Shown here in pieces: positions 47,601-57,004 of a DNA stretch of 64,000 bases (within the stretch, counting starts at the first letter, position 1; each line of letters starts with the position of its first letter). This DNA comes from Streblospio benedicti. Lineage: Eukaryota; Annelida; Polychaeta; Spionida; Spionidae. The notes below the pieces were generated by a model that made no database searches, was not told where the DNA came from, and saw only the letters and a program-made list of their open reading frames with translations. The translations under genes were made by a program, and so were the position numbers. The stretch is from positions 14,429,654 through 14,493,653 of the forward strand of contig CM032660.1 in assembly GCA_019095985.1 (NCBI GenBank). Direction: 5' to 3'.

Positions 47601-47845
47601 TGACCGATTCACAAGGATCGGGGCTTTTTCTGTTGGAAAGTCGTCTGCGCAGCATGCACTGCATGATCAGTGACGTCATAAGAAAACAAAACGAAAAAGA
47701 GGAAAAGGAGCGACTCAATGAACAAATGGACGATCAGTGGCGGAATCTAGCGCTGGTTCTTGACAGACTATTCTTTATAGCTTATCTCGTTGGTATTCTC
47801 ATTTCATTGTCGCTTTTGTTTCCAACAAGGGCATCGGAAGTGTAG
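26686..47845 (+). CDS. Nicotinic-type Cys-loop receptor subunit 1 (non-alpha), 503 residues
   Basis: Nine in-phase exons: 26686-26795, 27873-28065, 34857-34966, 39862-39949, 42622-42774, 44531-44753, 46468-46554, 46998-47116, 47417-47845. Residues 1-23 form a signal peptide (MRVTITTVMYILAFFANLMA). The extracellular domain has RWSDQYLQWDP, LWLPDIMLYNT, VTWYPHKLFQ and the Cys-loop C170-C184 (CAIDVRNFPFDNQTC). M1 is about 260-282, M2 about 290-310 (Lys289 as 0'), M3 about 323-344, and M4 near the C-terminus (LDRLFFIAYLVGILISL). The loop-B Trp is kept (FGSWTH). Loop C lacks the Cys-Cys pair of alpha subunits. M2 has Asp at -1' and Glu at 20', as in cation channels, but Gly at 9' where Leu is usual. 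It should act at the plasma membrane in a pentamer with other subunits. The ligand is unknown. Confidence 0.92.
29071..29317. mobile_element. MITE of the ACATTTTGTCACGCTC family, copy 1
   Basis: The left end ACATTTTGTCACGCTC pairs with the right end GAGTGTGACAAAATCT. Copies or part copies occur at 35191-35405 (left end plus the internal word ATTCAAATATTACTTA) and 39259-39383 (both ends, GCGTGATAAAAT and GAGCGTGAGAAAATGT). It has no coding capacity. Confidence 0.55.
30716..31031. mobile_element. Fold-back element with about 123-nt arms
   Basis: The arm 30716-30838 is complementary to 30907-31031 with only a few mismatches or single-base gaps, around a 68-nt loop. The innermost arm sequence is GTTTACGGCCGCC and its complement. 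A transcript here would fold into one long hairpin. It begins about 150 bp beyond the 3' end of the Kv gene. It is best explained as a fold-back MITE. Confidence 0.75.
31116..31121 (-). terminator. Poly(A) signal of the Kv gene
   Basis: AATAAA on the minus strand, 58 nt downstream of the Kv stop codon at 31179. Confidence 0.5.
31179..32705 (-). CDS. Voltage-gated K+ channel alpha subunit (Kv2/3/4-like), intronless, 508 residues
   Basis: A single uninterrupted frame from ATG at 32705 to TAG at 31179. The N-terminal T1/BTB tetramerisation domain (about residues 28-125) holds the Zn site HX5CX20CC (LHVPSNTC, then DCCWARL) found in Shab-, Shaw- and Shal-type channels but not Shaker. Six membrane segments follow. 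S4 reads ALRILRVLRLLKLGKQ. The pore helix and filter read TMTTLGYGD. S6 reads LPIPVIANNF, a PIP version of the usual PVP hinge. It should form a tetrameric delayed-rectifier-type channel at the plasma membrane. The absence of introns suggests an origin by retroposition or intron loss. It lies antisense within an intron of receptor subunit 1. Nothing indicates that it is broken. Confidence 0.95.
   Translation of the reverse strand: MNTLDRINQTQDCEAANRMKENTCDNLKRLTINVRGQVVQLEEIVCKKIPCGLLARLSEDHPNYIPSEKVYYFNRDPVLFNCVINYYVSGVLHVPSNTCSDHVQVELEFWGLGLDHLADCCWARLTESLATKRRLEELIRTFQSDKGNNNIVTPSKDNENCSSDDSKDESIRDKIFCTLEYPSYSRVALAYAATQFVILVVSILAMVALSDPRVMLPDTDATTLRQQMAAANLTEAYTQLYLISRAGQIPLALRIIEYISIGAMTLDLIIRFITCRDKKLMISVYTVFDLLATVPCFFLFGYFYLVVANDDTLDVTSTQVLIVEIFNALRILRVLRLLKLGKQVQVVQVLLMSLGASKRELLLLTGIVAYLGVIFGCFIYKLEMFENTFESMGHGIWWAVVTMTTLGYGDYYPTGAFGCILGAFAALTGILVLALPIPVIANNFDKYYSMFQLMNVLRERQRQKWVHDIATGKNDEEIKCHIGSSTEGQCGEDTAEKNKITSEIVTPK
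33066..33177. mobile_element. Diverged MITE of the TAGGCAGATC family
   Basis: The ends CATAGGCACATCCAGGG and CCGGGATCTGCCTGTG are recognisable as the family's inverted repeats. The interior has lost the C-rich tracts and has a unique sequence. Confidence 0.45.
35191..35405. mobile_element. MITE of the ACATTTTGTCACGCTC family, copy 2 (partial)
   Basis: It starts GATGTACATTTTGTCATGCTC and shares internal words with copy 1 (GTATTCAAATATTACTTA, ATTATTTATTAT, GAATGTAA). The right end is not clear. Confidence 0.45.
37065..37190. repeat. Direct duplication with GTTGCAACATT triplication
   Basis: The words GATTTTGTCT(T/C)CAAAGAAAAG and CAAAATGTTGCAACA occur twice, 91 bp apart. Between them TTGCAACATTG is repeated in tandem. 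No coding role is evident. Confidence 0.6.
37461..37560. other. Assembly gap (100 N)
   Basis: One hundred N bases inside the third intron of receptor subunit 1. The true length is unknown, so intron content here may be incomplete. Confidence 0.99.
39259..39383. mobile_element. MITE of the ACATTTTGTCACGCTC family, copy 3
   Basis: The ends GCGTGATAAAAT and GAGCGTGAGAAAATGTACAT form inverted repeats. The interior shares the words GGAATATCC and GGAACACTGTTCC-like text with copy 1. Confidence 0.45.
40083..40417 (+). mobile_element. tRNA-derived SINE, copy 1
   Basis: A tRNA-like head with a B-box-like GTGGGTTCTATACACGG follows CGTGGCCAGAAGGT. The body then reads GGGCGTTGAGCGAACT and TTGCACACAGCTCTGTGG, and the tail TAAATGTTAAGTCG ends in ACATTTACATTTAC. 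Copies at 60419-60746 (plus) and 58390-58556 (minus) share head, body words and, for 60419-60746, the tail. Pol III transcription and LINE-supplied mobilisation are inferred from the family type. Confidence 0.65.
41330..41475. mobile_element. AACCTCT-type MITE copy
   Basis: The stretch contains CTCAATAGAGAGGTGGTCTC at one end and GGAGGTTATACTGTA at the other. Related text occurs at about 26990-27130, 46765-46935 and 61485-61645. The TAC-AGT-type ends resemble short mariner-like elements. Confidence 0.45.
42261..42331 (+). pseudogene. tRNA-like sequence, probably a tRNA pseudogene or SINE head
   Basis: An A-box-like TGGTGAATAGG and a B-box-like GGTTCGAGTCC are correctly spaced. The ends GCCCACAG and CTGTGGC can pair as an acceptor stem with one bulged base. 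The T-arm pairs at four of five positions. I cannot assign an anticodon arm with confidence, so a working tRNA is unlikely. Confidence 0.4.
42775..44530. other. Intron of receptor subunit 1 after the Cys-loop exon
   Basis: A 1.8-kb intron. The 43730-44400 part is less AT-rich than its surroundings and has short frames on both strands, but none matches a protein I know. It may be an old insertion. Confidence 0.4.
44754..46467. other. Intron of receptor subunit 1 starting with G-runs and a GT microsatellite
   Basis: The donor GTGGGTGG is followed at once by several G-runs (44754-44810) and then a GTGC/GTGT microsatellite (about 44848-44895). The rest is AT-rich with nothing recognised. Confidence 0.6.
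46765..46935. mobile_element. AACCTCT-type MITE copy in the M2-M3 intron
   Basis: It starts ATAACCTCTCTGTTGAGACC and ends near GGTCTTATAAGAGAAATTCA before ACTGTATAT. It matches the repeat at 41330-41475. Confidence 0.45.
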
Positions 47846-48934
47846 TGCTTATCTCTTCGGGCTTATTACTTATTGAAAATATACTTCGTCTAACCATGAA
47901 CATGGACTTTGCAGGATGTGTGAATGGGAAAGCCGTGAAACCCATGATAATAATGCGTGTCTGAGCTCTGGTGGAAAATGGGTACATATTTTAGTGTGTA
48001 TGTTTTATGGTATTATAAAATGGATACTCATAGTGATTTAATATTTTGTAAACATGGGAGTTTTATAGTTTGCTTATGAGTGTTATAGAGTACACTAACA
48101 ACTTCACATCATTTATACTGAAACTCTCACACTCATGTTGCTGATTTAACACCCAGGGGAGAATACAGTGGAAGCGGCCTGTAGCTCTTGCCAGATAGAG
48201 TTTAACAACATTGACAGTTCACTGATGCGTTCATTGCAAGTTCTAGATCTATTTAATGTGCAAATCCTACGGAACTGGGTGCAAACGGGATACTAGTAGC
48301 GTTACCCGTTCTGTAAATGGGAAATTGAACTCCATCAAAAGTGGCAATCTAATATTAACGTTACTTCACTATATATTGTGCATTTAGGTATGTGTGTATT
48401 AACAATAAACTCGTGAGCTAATAAAGGTAAATTGTTGAGCGTCTTTGGACAAACTAAAACATCTATGACTTAAATCACTCTAAAACAGTTAAACCTGATA
48501 AATTATACAAAAAATGATATGAAACTGACTATTATCATCATCGTCACATTTGAATTGCAAATATATCATGGCGTCTACTCTTCAAGATAGAAAAGTTTTA
48601 AGATTATTCACCTTCAACACATATTTTCTAAATATACCTATATCTCAGATAACATAATGATAATATTGAGGGAGTTACAACACATACCTACATACATCAC
48701 TATAATTATATGGAGTAAACATACAGACATACATTTATCTTCATTCACTTTTTGCGCTCATTTTCACTTTCTAATTCACTGCACACATTACTTCTAACGC
48801 AAAACATTGAGAACGTTATGAACATTTGAATACCTTGTAACTCAAAGAAAACACATTTTTCTACACCAGTGTGTAGCAGTGTTCTAAATGTGTGAAAAAT
48901 AAACCTGGGAGATCATGGGATTGTGAGAATGTAT
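47846..48934. other. Shared 3' region between the two convergent receptor genes
   Basis: About 1.1 kb separates the two stop codons. On the plus strand AATAAA occurs at 48404-48409 and 48420-48425, about 560 nt after the subunit 1 stop, so the two 3' UTRs may come close or overlap. No coding sequence is seen. Confidence 0.5.
48404..48425 (+). terminator. Poly(A) signal pair for receptor subunit 1
   Basis: Two AATAAA hexamers (48404-48409 and 48420-48425) lie about 560-580 nt past the stop at 47845. They are the first canonical signals after the gene on this strand. Confidence 0.45.
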
Positions 48935-51900
48935 TCAAAATGCTCTTGGGAATAGGATAGCAGCCGTTAGGATGAGGATTATAAGGATAGCCGCCATGTA
49001 AAGAAAGAAGAAAGTTCTGTCCAGCGCAATAGCCACCTGCCTCCATTCAGAGGCTTTCTGGTCTTTCGCCTCATCTCTCTCATCTCTCTCTTGAGCATGC
49101 GCACACAGTGTTTGAACGGCATCCCTGGTTTCCGCCATTGTTCTTTGTAAACGTGCCAACATTTTCAGGTGCTTAGTTCCGGGAGAACTAATTAGTTGGG
49201 ATGTATGCGGAGATTCGCCGGAGATACTGTGTTGTACCTTTGGCTTTTCACCGCCACTTCTTTGCCTCTTCGTCAACTTTGTACTCAACTTTGTACTCAA
49301 CTTTGTACTCAACTTTGGCGTGGTTGCCTCAGCAGGAGTTTCAAACATGTCGTCTGAATCCTCTGAAAAATAATCACCACTATCGTATCCGTAGCTATCC
49401 GGACTGGGTCCCTTAGCAACGTCACGCTCTTCACTATCTTCATCGCTCGTTTGTTCTACATTTTTCTCCGGTGATAAATCTTTCTCAAACGGTCCTGTAA
49501 TCATATTAAACTCCGTTTCCTTCACGTGTGCTGGATTATCCAAACTAAACACGTCATATCCGAGAGATCGTTTCTCTTCCCCATCATCGCCCATTGCTAT
49601 TTCTAGCAGTTCCTGTTCATCCTTTTCTTTTTGTTCAATTCTTTTGAGTATAGTGTCGTAGATGTTGTCTGGTAAATCAGCCGGTGGTTCTTGTCCATTT
49701 TCTTCTGGAACGACAATATTACAAGCTTCTTCTAGCAGTTTCTGGCGCTCTAGCGTCTTCTGCCTCAAGAGGCGTTGGTGCTCTTTCACTTTAGACACGG
49801 TTTTTGTCACGCCAAACATCCCTCCTAGCGTCTCTATCACAATCTAACGTGGGATAAAAAAAGATAAGTAAATGAAAAGTTACACTTTCATGTATAATAT
49901 CGTCAATATATGACGGAAAGGCATACTTTGTAGGTAGGCTATATTGTGAAAAAGAATATTCATCAAATGCATGGGTATCACCATGTTGCCGTTCAAGTAT
50001 TGAATTCCCAAGGATTGAATTTAGCTTACCAAAACAACTTAAGTATCAATGCTATTGTATCACTAATTTCATACTGGTAACACATACACATCAACATGAT
50101 GATACCACACTAACAATTTATTACAGGAGTATATTAGAAGATTTGATTAAAAATTGAAGGGAGCACTCACAACTCGCATCCACTTTGGTACTCGAGGTTT
50201 ACTCCTGTCAGATCTGTTGATGTTCACAACTATAGTTGCCAAGCTAATTGATAGTGCTGTGATCACCATATTGAAAAAGTAATAAATGCCTAAAATGAAA
50301 GAATTACCACAGTATGATAACACAGTAAAAAAAAGCACTCTAAACAGATCTAAGTTTAGGATCATATAAATTCCTCCTTAGATATTGCTTGGTGTCACAG
50401 CGTAAAGCCAGGTTTTCAAAGAAGCATGCATTTGTCATACTTACAGCCAAATAGCCCAGCCCATTTGCAGTCATTGTGAAATATATTTCGCACATAATTA
50501 ACGATAATGTAGTATTATATATAAATAGTATTCACCAAGAATCGGTACTGAAGATGCCGTAGAAGGAATCGAGCCAACAAGCACCAGAAGAAGCACCATG
50601 AAGCTCGCGAAAATGCTCATTGCTGAAAAAAATATGTGGCTATTTTAACATACAAATTGAATACATGTATTGTGAAACTGCTATTAAAATCAGTTAAATG
50701 CAAAAGTTGTAAAATGTATTGTATGTTAAAAAACCAATATGAGTATAATAAGGCATTAACTTTACCGCCATATGGATTACTAGTTTTGCTAATTCTTTCA
50801 TTTAACTATAAAACAGATTTGATGTCTGCCAAAAGTATAGGTAGTCTATCAATGTATCAGACCGCCAACATACTAAGTTCATCGATTTCAACTATCGTAG
50901 AATACACAAATTCTCACTACATACAGAGTGTTGTCGTGTGCCTCTCGAGAGACATGCTAGGACCTGTGACACATACTGACACATACACGCACGTGCTTTA
51001 CACTCTCTGCCTCCCAACGCTACATGCACCCCACTGGCCAAACCAGTGAGAAGCCCAAAACTCATATAATCTGCACGTTCGCACCCAGCCACCACCACCA
51101 TTTTTCGTTGAACCTAGATCTGCAAGTGCACTCACGACCCCTCCCTCAAACTCACTCATACTCCCGCGCGCACGAACGCACTCACCTAGCGTGGTCTTGT
51201 CTGGTCTCTCGGGCGGCAGCCAGAAGACGACCAGTGTGAGCATGGTGAGGAAGAGACACGGCACGAGCATGATCCACGTGAAGAACACGGACTTGCGCTC
51301 CATCACCAGAGAGTACTGCAGAGCGCTCTCCTCAAACCACACGTCCTGCAGTAGAAGGCACGCATTACACTTCAATCTGAGGCTAGTTTACATAGGCATA
51401 CAGGGGATATATGGACAGAAGAGTCACTTTGGAAGCCACTGTGGTACTACAATTCGTCACAAACCAAACATATTTAGCACAGCCACTGAGTCCCAATGTT
51501 TGTTTACATCTAGACACACGCACAAACCGATTTACATATTAAGGAGCCATATCTATGATATATCGGGGCCGGGGAAGGGGGTGTCTCCAGACGTACACAG
51601 ACATCACGACCCAGTGACTGTAATGTTTAGAGCTGTACCATACTTTAAGCTAGCAAGGAATAGTTTTGGGCTATTCAAATGTCCCGTTTTTCTGAGCACA
51701 TAGCGTAAAATGAATTGGCTGGGTCGTCCTTACAGAGTGGTAAAAGAAATACACCATGATACCGAACAACTTACGTATTGTAAATGACACACTTACGTCT
51801 ATGATCATGCGCACTTCCAGGATTCTGAACTCACTAGCCTCGTTATACAAGCTCAGAATGCCGGCGCCCTCCACGAGAAGTAAATTTCTCGCCTCCTCAT

Positions 51901-53801
51901 ATTTGGATACCAAGCGCAACTGAAACACACAGATTTGTGTTGTTAGTGTCCCGGTTCGTAAGTAGATAACCATTAAACTGGTTCCATTCTATTAGGCTAT
52001 TGTGGGTTTAATTTTTTATTTATTGCAGACCATCAGCATACAACGAAAGACTGTACCGTTGTGTGAAGATGGGGTGACTGAACGATGTAACGTTTTAGTC
52101 ACTTCCATCAACTGATCAAGAGACAAAGCACGGCATAGCTTGAAAGGCGTATAGAATGCTGCTAATTATTTGGTGTGGACCATCCCATCGAATTAAGCAA
52201 GCAATAGTGTTTTATGCAGTGGTAGATTGTATGTCGAGTGTTCATTTGTTCAAATTTCCATTCATATGCTTGTTTTAAAACTACACTTTGAACTTGTTTT
52301 AGTGAAAGCTCACCTAAAGCTTTCGGACATTTTCATGTTTTCCCCATAACGCCCTGAGACTAGCGCATTGTGGGGGAATGACATGAAAATGTCAGAAAGA
52401 TTCAGGTGAACTTTCACTAAAAACAAGTTCAAAGTGTGGTTTTAAAAACAAGAATGTGTGGTAGATTGTGTCATCAACTATCGGTTACCTCGTCCTTGTC
52501 GTAGGAGGCCGAGTGGAGTATGATGTTGCACGTCTGCTTGTCGAACGGGTAGCTCTGCATGTCGATGCTGCAAGACGTCTGGTAGACATTCCGCTGTGTC
52601 CACGTGACCAAGCCAGCAGACGTGATCTTGACGAGGGCGTTGTCGATCTTCTCCTCCTCGCTCACCCTGTCGTGTATCAGGGGAACACTTGAAGGAGGCA
52701 TACAGAACGATAGTGTGGCAGGCGTTAATAGAGGAGGGTTCGTGCTGGTGATGGTGATGGTGATGGTAATGGTGATTATGGTGGTGGCGGGTGTAACTGT
52801 CAATACGTGAATTACTGCCTATTGTTTACGTGACCGTTATGGGTTTTTGGTTTCCACAGAGACAGCGATAACGCGTTCATTTGAATTTAATCAATTATGG
52901 TCAAAATGAGACTGAGGGGTATGTGCTGGTGAAGGTGGGAGTACCTGGCCATATACGTGTATATAGGTTACGGGGTTGTATCGGGACCTAATGATTGGGT
53001 GTCTTAAAAATCTGAAACGAAAATACAGGGACTTAAAGACTCCTTCTTTATTTACAAAATGGGTAGCCTTAAAATGCTTTGACATGAAAGGGGTGGGCCT
53101 CAAGATATAGCCACATTTTTAATATACATTTTAAGAACACACATACACGCACCGGGAATGAGACATGTTCGTTTGTAAGTGAGTTAAAGTTTGACCAGAC
53201 TTGAATAAGTTTGATATCTATTAGTTGGTACACACGTAAACTGAAACATTGGTTTGAGTTAGGGTTCTATGAAAACTCTCTATATTCTATAAATGTACCA
53301 TTTAAATACTGGATTAAGCTGATACTTACGAGTTTGCTAGAATGATATCAGGAACCCATATGTCCTTGGATGACAGACGGATGGTGTCTATATGGTGATA
53401 ATGTTCTGGATCCCACTTGAGAAACTTGTCATGCCAAGTCTGGAAAGCGATAGTGAATATATCTATAATCTTATGATTGTCATACAATGTCAATATCTGT
53501 CCAAGTGTATGCAATCTGTGTAATTTTGTAACCTGGCTTAAAGTTCAAAGTTCATGTAAAAACTGTTGCATATTCACTTTATATACTTTTCATACTTACA
53601 TATATAGACTTCATACTAGTTGTAAAAATCTGATTGTTTTCATCCAAATCCAATATCTGAATAAGATGGAGTGCCACTGTGATGTTGAAGCTCTCAGATA
53701 CATTTTTCACGGGTCTTCCCAGAGTCCCGACCTTTTGGTAGCGCTCTCGGAGATCCTTAATCAAATCTTTTTCATATGATGAAGTCAGTGCCTGATTGAA
53801 A
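48935..53801 (-). CDS. Nicotinic-type Cys-loop receptor subunit 2 (non-alpha), 8 exons, 5' exon not found
   Basis: Exons: 53801-53600, 53439-53330, 52687-52489, 51919-51797, 51345-51186, 50622-50536, 50289-50171 and 49843-48935, all in phase, giving about 636 residues beyond a missing signal-peptide exon. Visible parts are TWHDKFLKWDP, IWVPDIILANS, the Cys-loop (CSIDMQSYPFDKQTC), M1 (WIMLVPCLFLTMLTLVVFWL), M2, M3 and M4 (FFFLYMAAILIILILTAAIL). The loop-A Tyr is Ala, the loop-B Trp is absent (HSASYDKDE), and loop C has no Cys-Cys, so it probably cannot form a principal acetylcholine site. M2 has Asp at -1' and Ala at 9'. The M3-M4 loop is long and acidic, with an STKL repeat. The first found exon starts in phase 2, like exon 2 of subunit 1, so one short upstream exon is expected. 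Confidence 0.9.
49270..49317 (-). repeat. 12-bp tandem repeat coding STKL
   Basis: Three perfect copies plus partial copies of a 12-bp unit (plus-strand text TTGTACTCAACT) encode STKL-STKL-STKL within the cytoplasmic M3-M4 loop of receptor subunit 2. The repeat keeps the frame, so length variants would be tolerated. Confidence 0.8.
52268..52452. mobile_element. Fold-back element with about 78-nt arms in a receptor subunit 2 intron
   Basis: The arms share ACACTTTGAACTTGTTTT, AGTGAAAG and GACATTTTCATG, in inverted order, around a 27-nt loop. A 12-bp word GTGGTAGATTGT occurs on both sides (about 52220 and 52459), though not directly next to the arms. A fold-back MITE is the best reading. Confidence 0.65.
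52740..52790. repeat. GGTGAT microsatellite
   Basis: Tandem GGTGAT-type units lie just upstream (on the minus strand) of the Cys-loop exon of receptor subunit 2, inside the intron. Confidence 0.7.
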
Positions 53802-56800
53802 CTGAAATGGATGATTTTTAGGTCAAAGGTTCATGAGGTTTTCTATAAAAGATCTCAATCAATTATAGTTCTGGTCCACTTTTATATTGTATGGTGTCAC
53901 CATGCATCCATCAATATAGAATAACGGTGTTCTTGGTTTTAGGGTTTTTCCCCCTTGCTGTGTTACGTAGAATAGAATTACACGTGTCTTGCAATAAGCG
54001 GCTTAGTAAAAATTTCAATTGAATAGAATGATGTATACATTATAATGAAAACAAACAAAAAACTATTGTGTATATGCCAACAGTGCAAGCATTCGTTGCT
54101 CAAATGACACCTTAGCTAAATCGCATGTTCATATATGCATAAAAACGAACGTTCGAATATTCGCTTGTTCGTAATGACAGCTCTATTTGCAAAGTGTTTG
54201 CGTGAGCCCACGTAATAATCCATCAATAATAGATGTATCAAATTCAACCCTCGAATAATCCATCAATCACAGATATATCAAATGAAAAATAGTCAACACC
54301 TATGTTCGCAAGTCTAAAATATGTCTCTGGCCCTCTTGCAATTTTGAGTTGAGCCATGAAGTAACCAGGTAACTGGTTTAACGACAGCACCTGGCATATG
54401 TTGCACCGGCACTAATTGATCCATAGTTTATGTTTGCATCTCAGAAAATATCCCTCACAGTGGCATGTTTTGTAAACACACCTTACAACTCTATACAGTA
54501 CTCGAATACGGCGAGTCTGTAGTAATATTTGGTGGTGGCCTTAAGCCTTCAAAAGCTCGCAACACATTATCGTGCATTACAATCGTTTACACATGATTCG
54601 AATTTACATTTATAACTTGATCAGTTTTGTAGTTTATCAGCTTTTTGTAGTTGTTCTGTGGACGATTAGGATAATACTGTCATAGATAATACCGTTGATA
54701 TATAGAGGGACCCTTTCACTCAAACTTGATGATGTATATTAATATTCGGACCATCGCAGAGCCCCAAAACATCCGCAATTCGATTTATCAGACGGACATT
54801 TGATATCAAATATCATGATGGGAAATGGCTATTTGCCTGAATCAAAGTCGTCTGATATTAGTTTGAGATAGCCGTGTTTTTGTGTAAATGATTAGCTACT
54901 ATTCAGATACATTTGCGTCCAATGTATTATTATACAATGCACAGTTCCTTCACAGAGGTCCGAGATTTCTGGTGCATTACACACACACATAAACGCAATG
55001 TAATGTAGAAGAAAGTCCAGGGCTGCTGGTCCTCTAGAGGTTGATTTTGGTTGAGAGTTGGTGAGTTGTTTAAACGAGTGATCACACATTAAGAACGCAG
55101 TTGCCTAGAATGAATTAGATAGTATTTCATTGTGAACAGTTAAAGGTTTTGCAGAATTTTATTATCAATTTTGCTTTAAACCAAAGACAACAAATGTGTA
55201 TATGTTCATATGTCTTCTAATTTAGCCATGAACTATTGAGGACGATTAGTCACAACATTATTACCCCACGAGATTTATTTATGTTAAGATATCATATTAT
55301 TGACTTCTATAATGACATGTGTGGCATTCTGTGAGTCCTAATGTGAACAACAAGCGAACATAGGCTCAGCCCGTGGTTATTATCAAGAGATGTAAGAGAG
55401 TTAGTGTCTTGATTGATGCAGTCTCCTGTGATGGGTGATGCAAATGTCACGTCTGACATACAGGTGAACCTGCCCATCTGAATACCTCCAGACTCTGTAT
55501 GCATTTCGTACAAGGACAAACATTTCATTTCTACTGTCCTTTTTATTTTCTTGACACGTATGCATCGAACCTACTTGGTGAAGTGCTGACTTTTTTTTTT
55601 GCCTTACCCTAGGGTTGTCCAAGCTAGGCTTTTCCACTGTAGTGGTATCTTACTTCGTGTTACCTTAGTCTACATTGTCAACAAGGTACAGTTTTTATGA
55701 GAAACCAGGATCACTTGGGACTTTTATAACCATAGGTATGACATATGTATCCATAATGGATATGGATCACCTATCTGTGAACATGTGGTCTTCATATTAT
55801 TATGTACTATTTCAACGTCAGGCAATTTTTCGACCTCGTCTTTATGGAAACTGTAGTGGTATATGTGGTCACTTACCACACTCATAAAATAAAATGTGAC
55901 TGTGTGTGTTATACATTTACAATCGGGCTTTATTGTATGTGAAATTATGAAAAATCATATGAACTGTAGATATCTCTGAACATCCCAACTTTAGATTAAC
56001 GTGACTTACACCGTGCAAGTAGCCATATGTCTATTATTATACCTAAAACAAATCCACAACTGAGATAAGTGGTGTACAACATTCTTCTATGCAAGGCCGA
56101 GGAAGATAGATCTAGAATATTTGCCCTTAAGATGAGAAGTCATTATTATCTGGGCGTGTGTCAAGGGAGGTTTAGCAATCACTCGTTTGATGGTGTGTAT
56201 AAATATGCATAGCTTGTATCTGTTTCCATAGGTGAGAGAGTAAAGCAAGTTATCTGAAGCCAGGAGCGTAACCTCTGGTGGTCTGGTACTAGCAGCTCTG
56301 GCAATCATAGTTTGCCTGGATTAGTTCTTACATCACGGTCGCTTTTGTGCAATATTGGAACATGCTAGCTCCACGTTCACTTATATTTTTCTGCATATTT
56401 GTCCAAATTGTGCTTACTAAAGTTTGTTGTTGTTTTTAAATCATGTAATGTACTTGATGCGTATAATCAAAACCACTTTCAACTGCAATGGGAATCACTT
56501 TATCTTAATTACATTATATCCAATGACATTCTCCATTCATTCACGTCTATCATGCTGCCAAACTACTAATATATGGTATAATTACTCTGTAACAATGTTG
56601 CAAACTGCTCTAGAGTTCTAGAGTATGTAAACTTTGAAAGCAGTTTCCACTGAGTTTGTGGTTTCTTTGAATATCCAGCACATGAAGGCTTGCATTTTGT
56701 CCTCTAGCTGCGTTTCGCTCACTGAGAGGTCGCGTGTACCACACTTGCATCCATCATCTATGATGGATGGTGATGAGTGTTGACAAATTGTAGGTCAAAC

Positions 56801-56845
56801 CTTTCAGTGCTGAATCACCTTATCACACATTATCCGTAATGGAAT

Positions 56846-57004
56846 CATAGGCAGATAGCCCCCCCCCCCCCTTTTTTTTCCCCACCAAAATACTTCATTT
56901 TCATAGTAGGGTTTTTCATGGAATCCCTTAAGTGCGCCGTCCCCCCCCCCTTTTTTTCCTTACGTGCGCCCCCCCCCCCCTCCAAAAACCTGGATCTGCC
57001 TATG
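56846..57004. mobile_element. MITE of the TAGGCAGATC family, copy 2
   Basis: Bounded by CATAGGCAGAT and CCTGGATCTGCCTATG, with long C-runs and the internal CCACCAAAATACTTCATTTT. The layout is the same as at 24381-24540, and the two match closely, so both may be fairly young. Confidence 0.65.
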
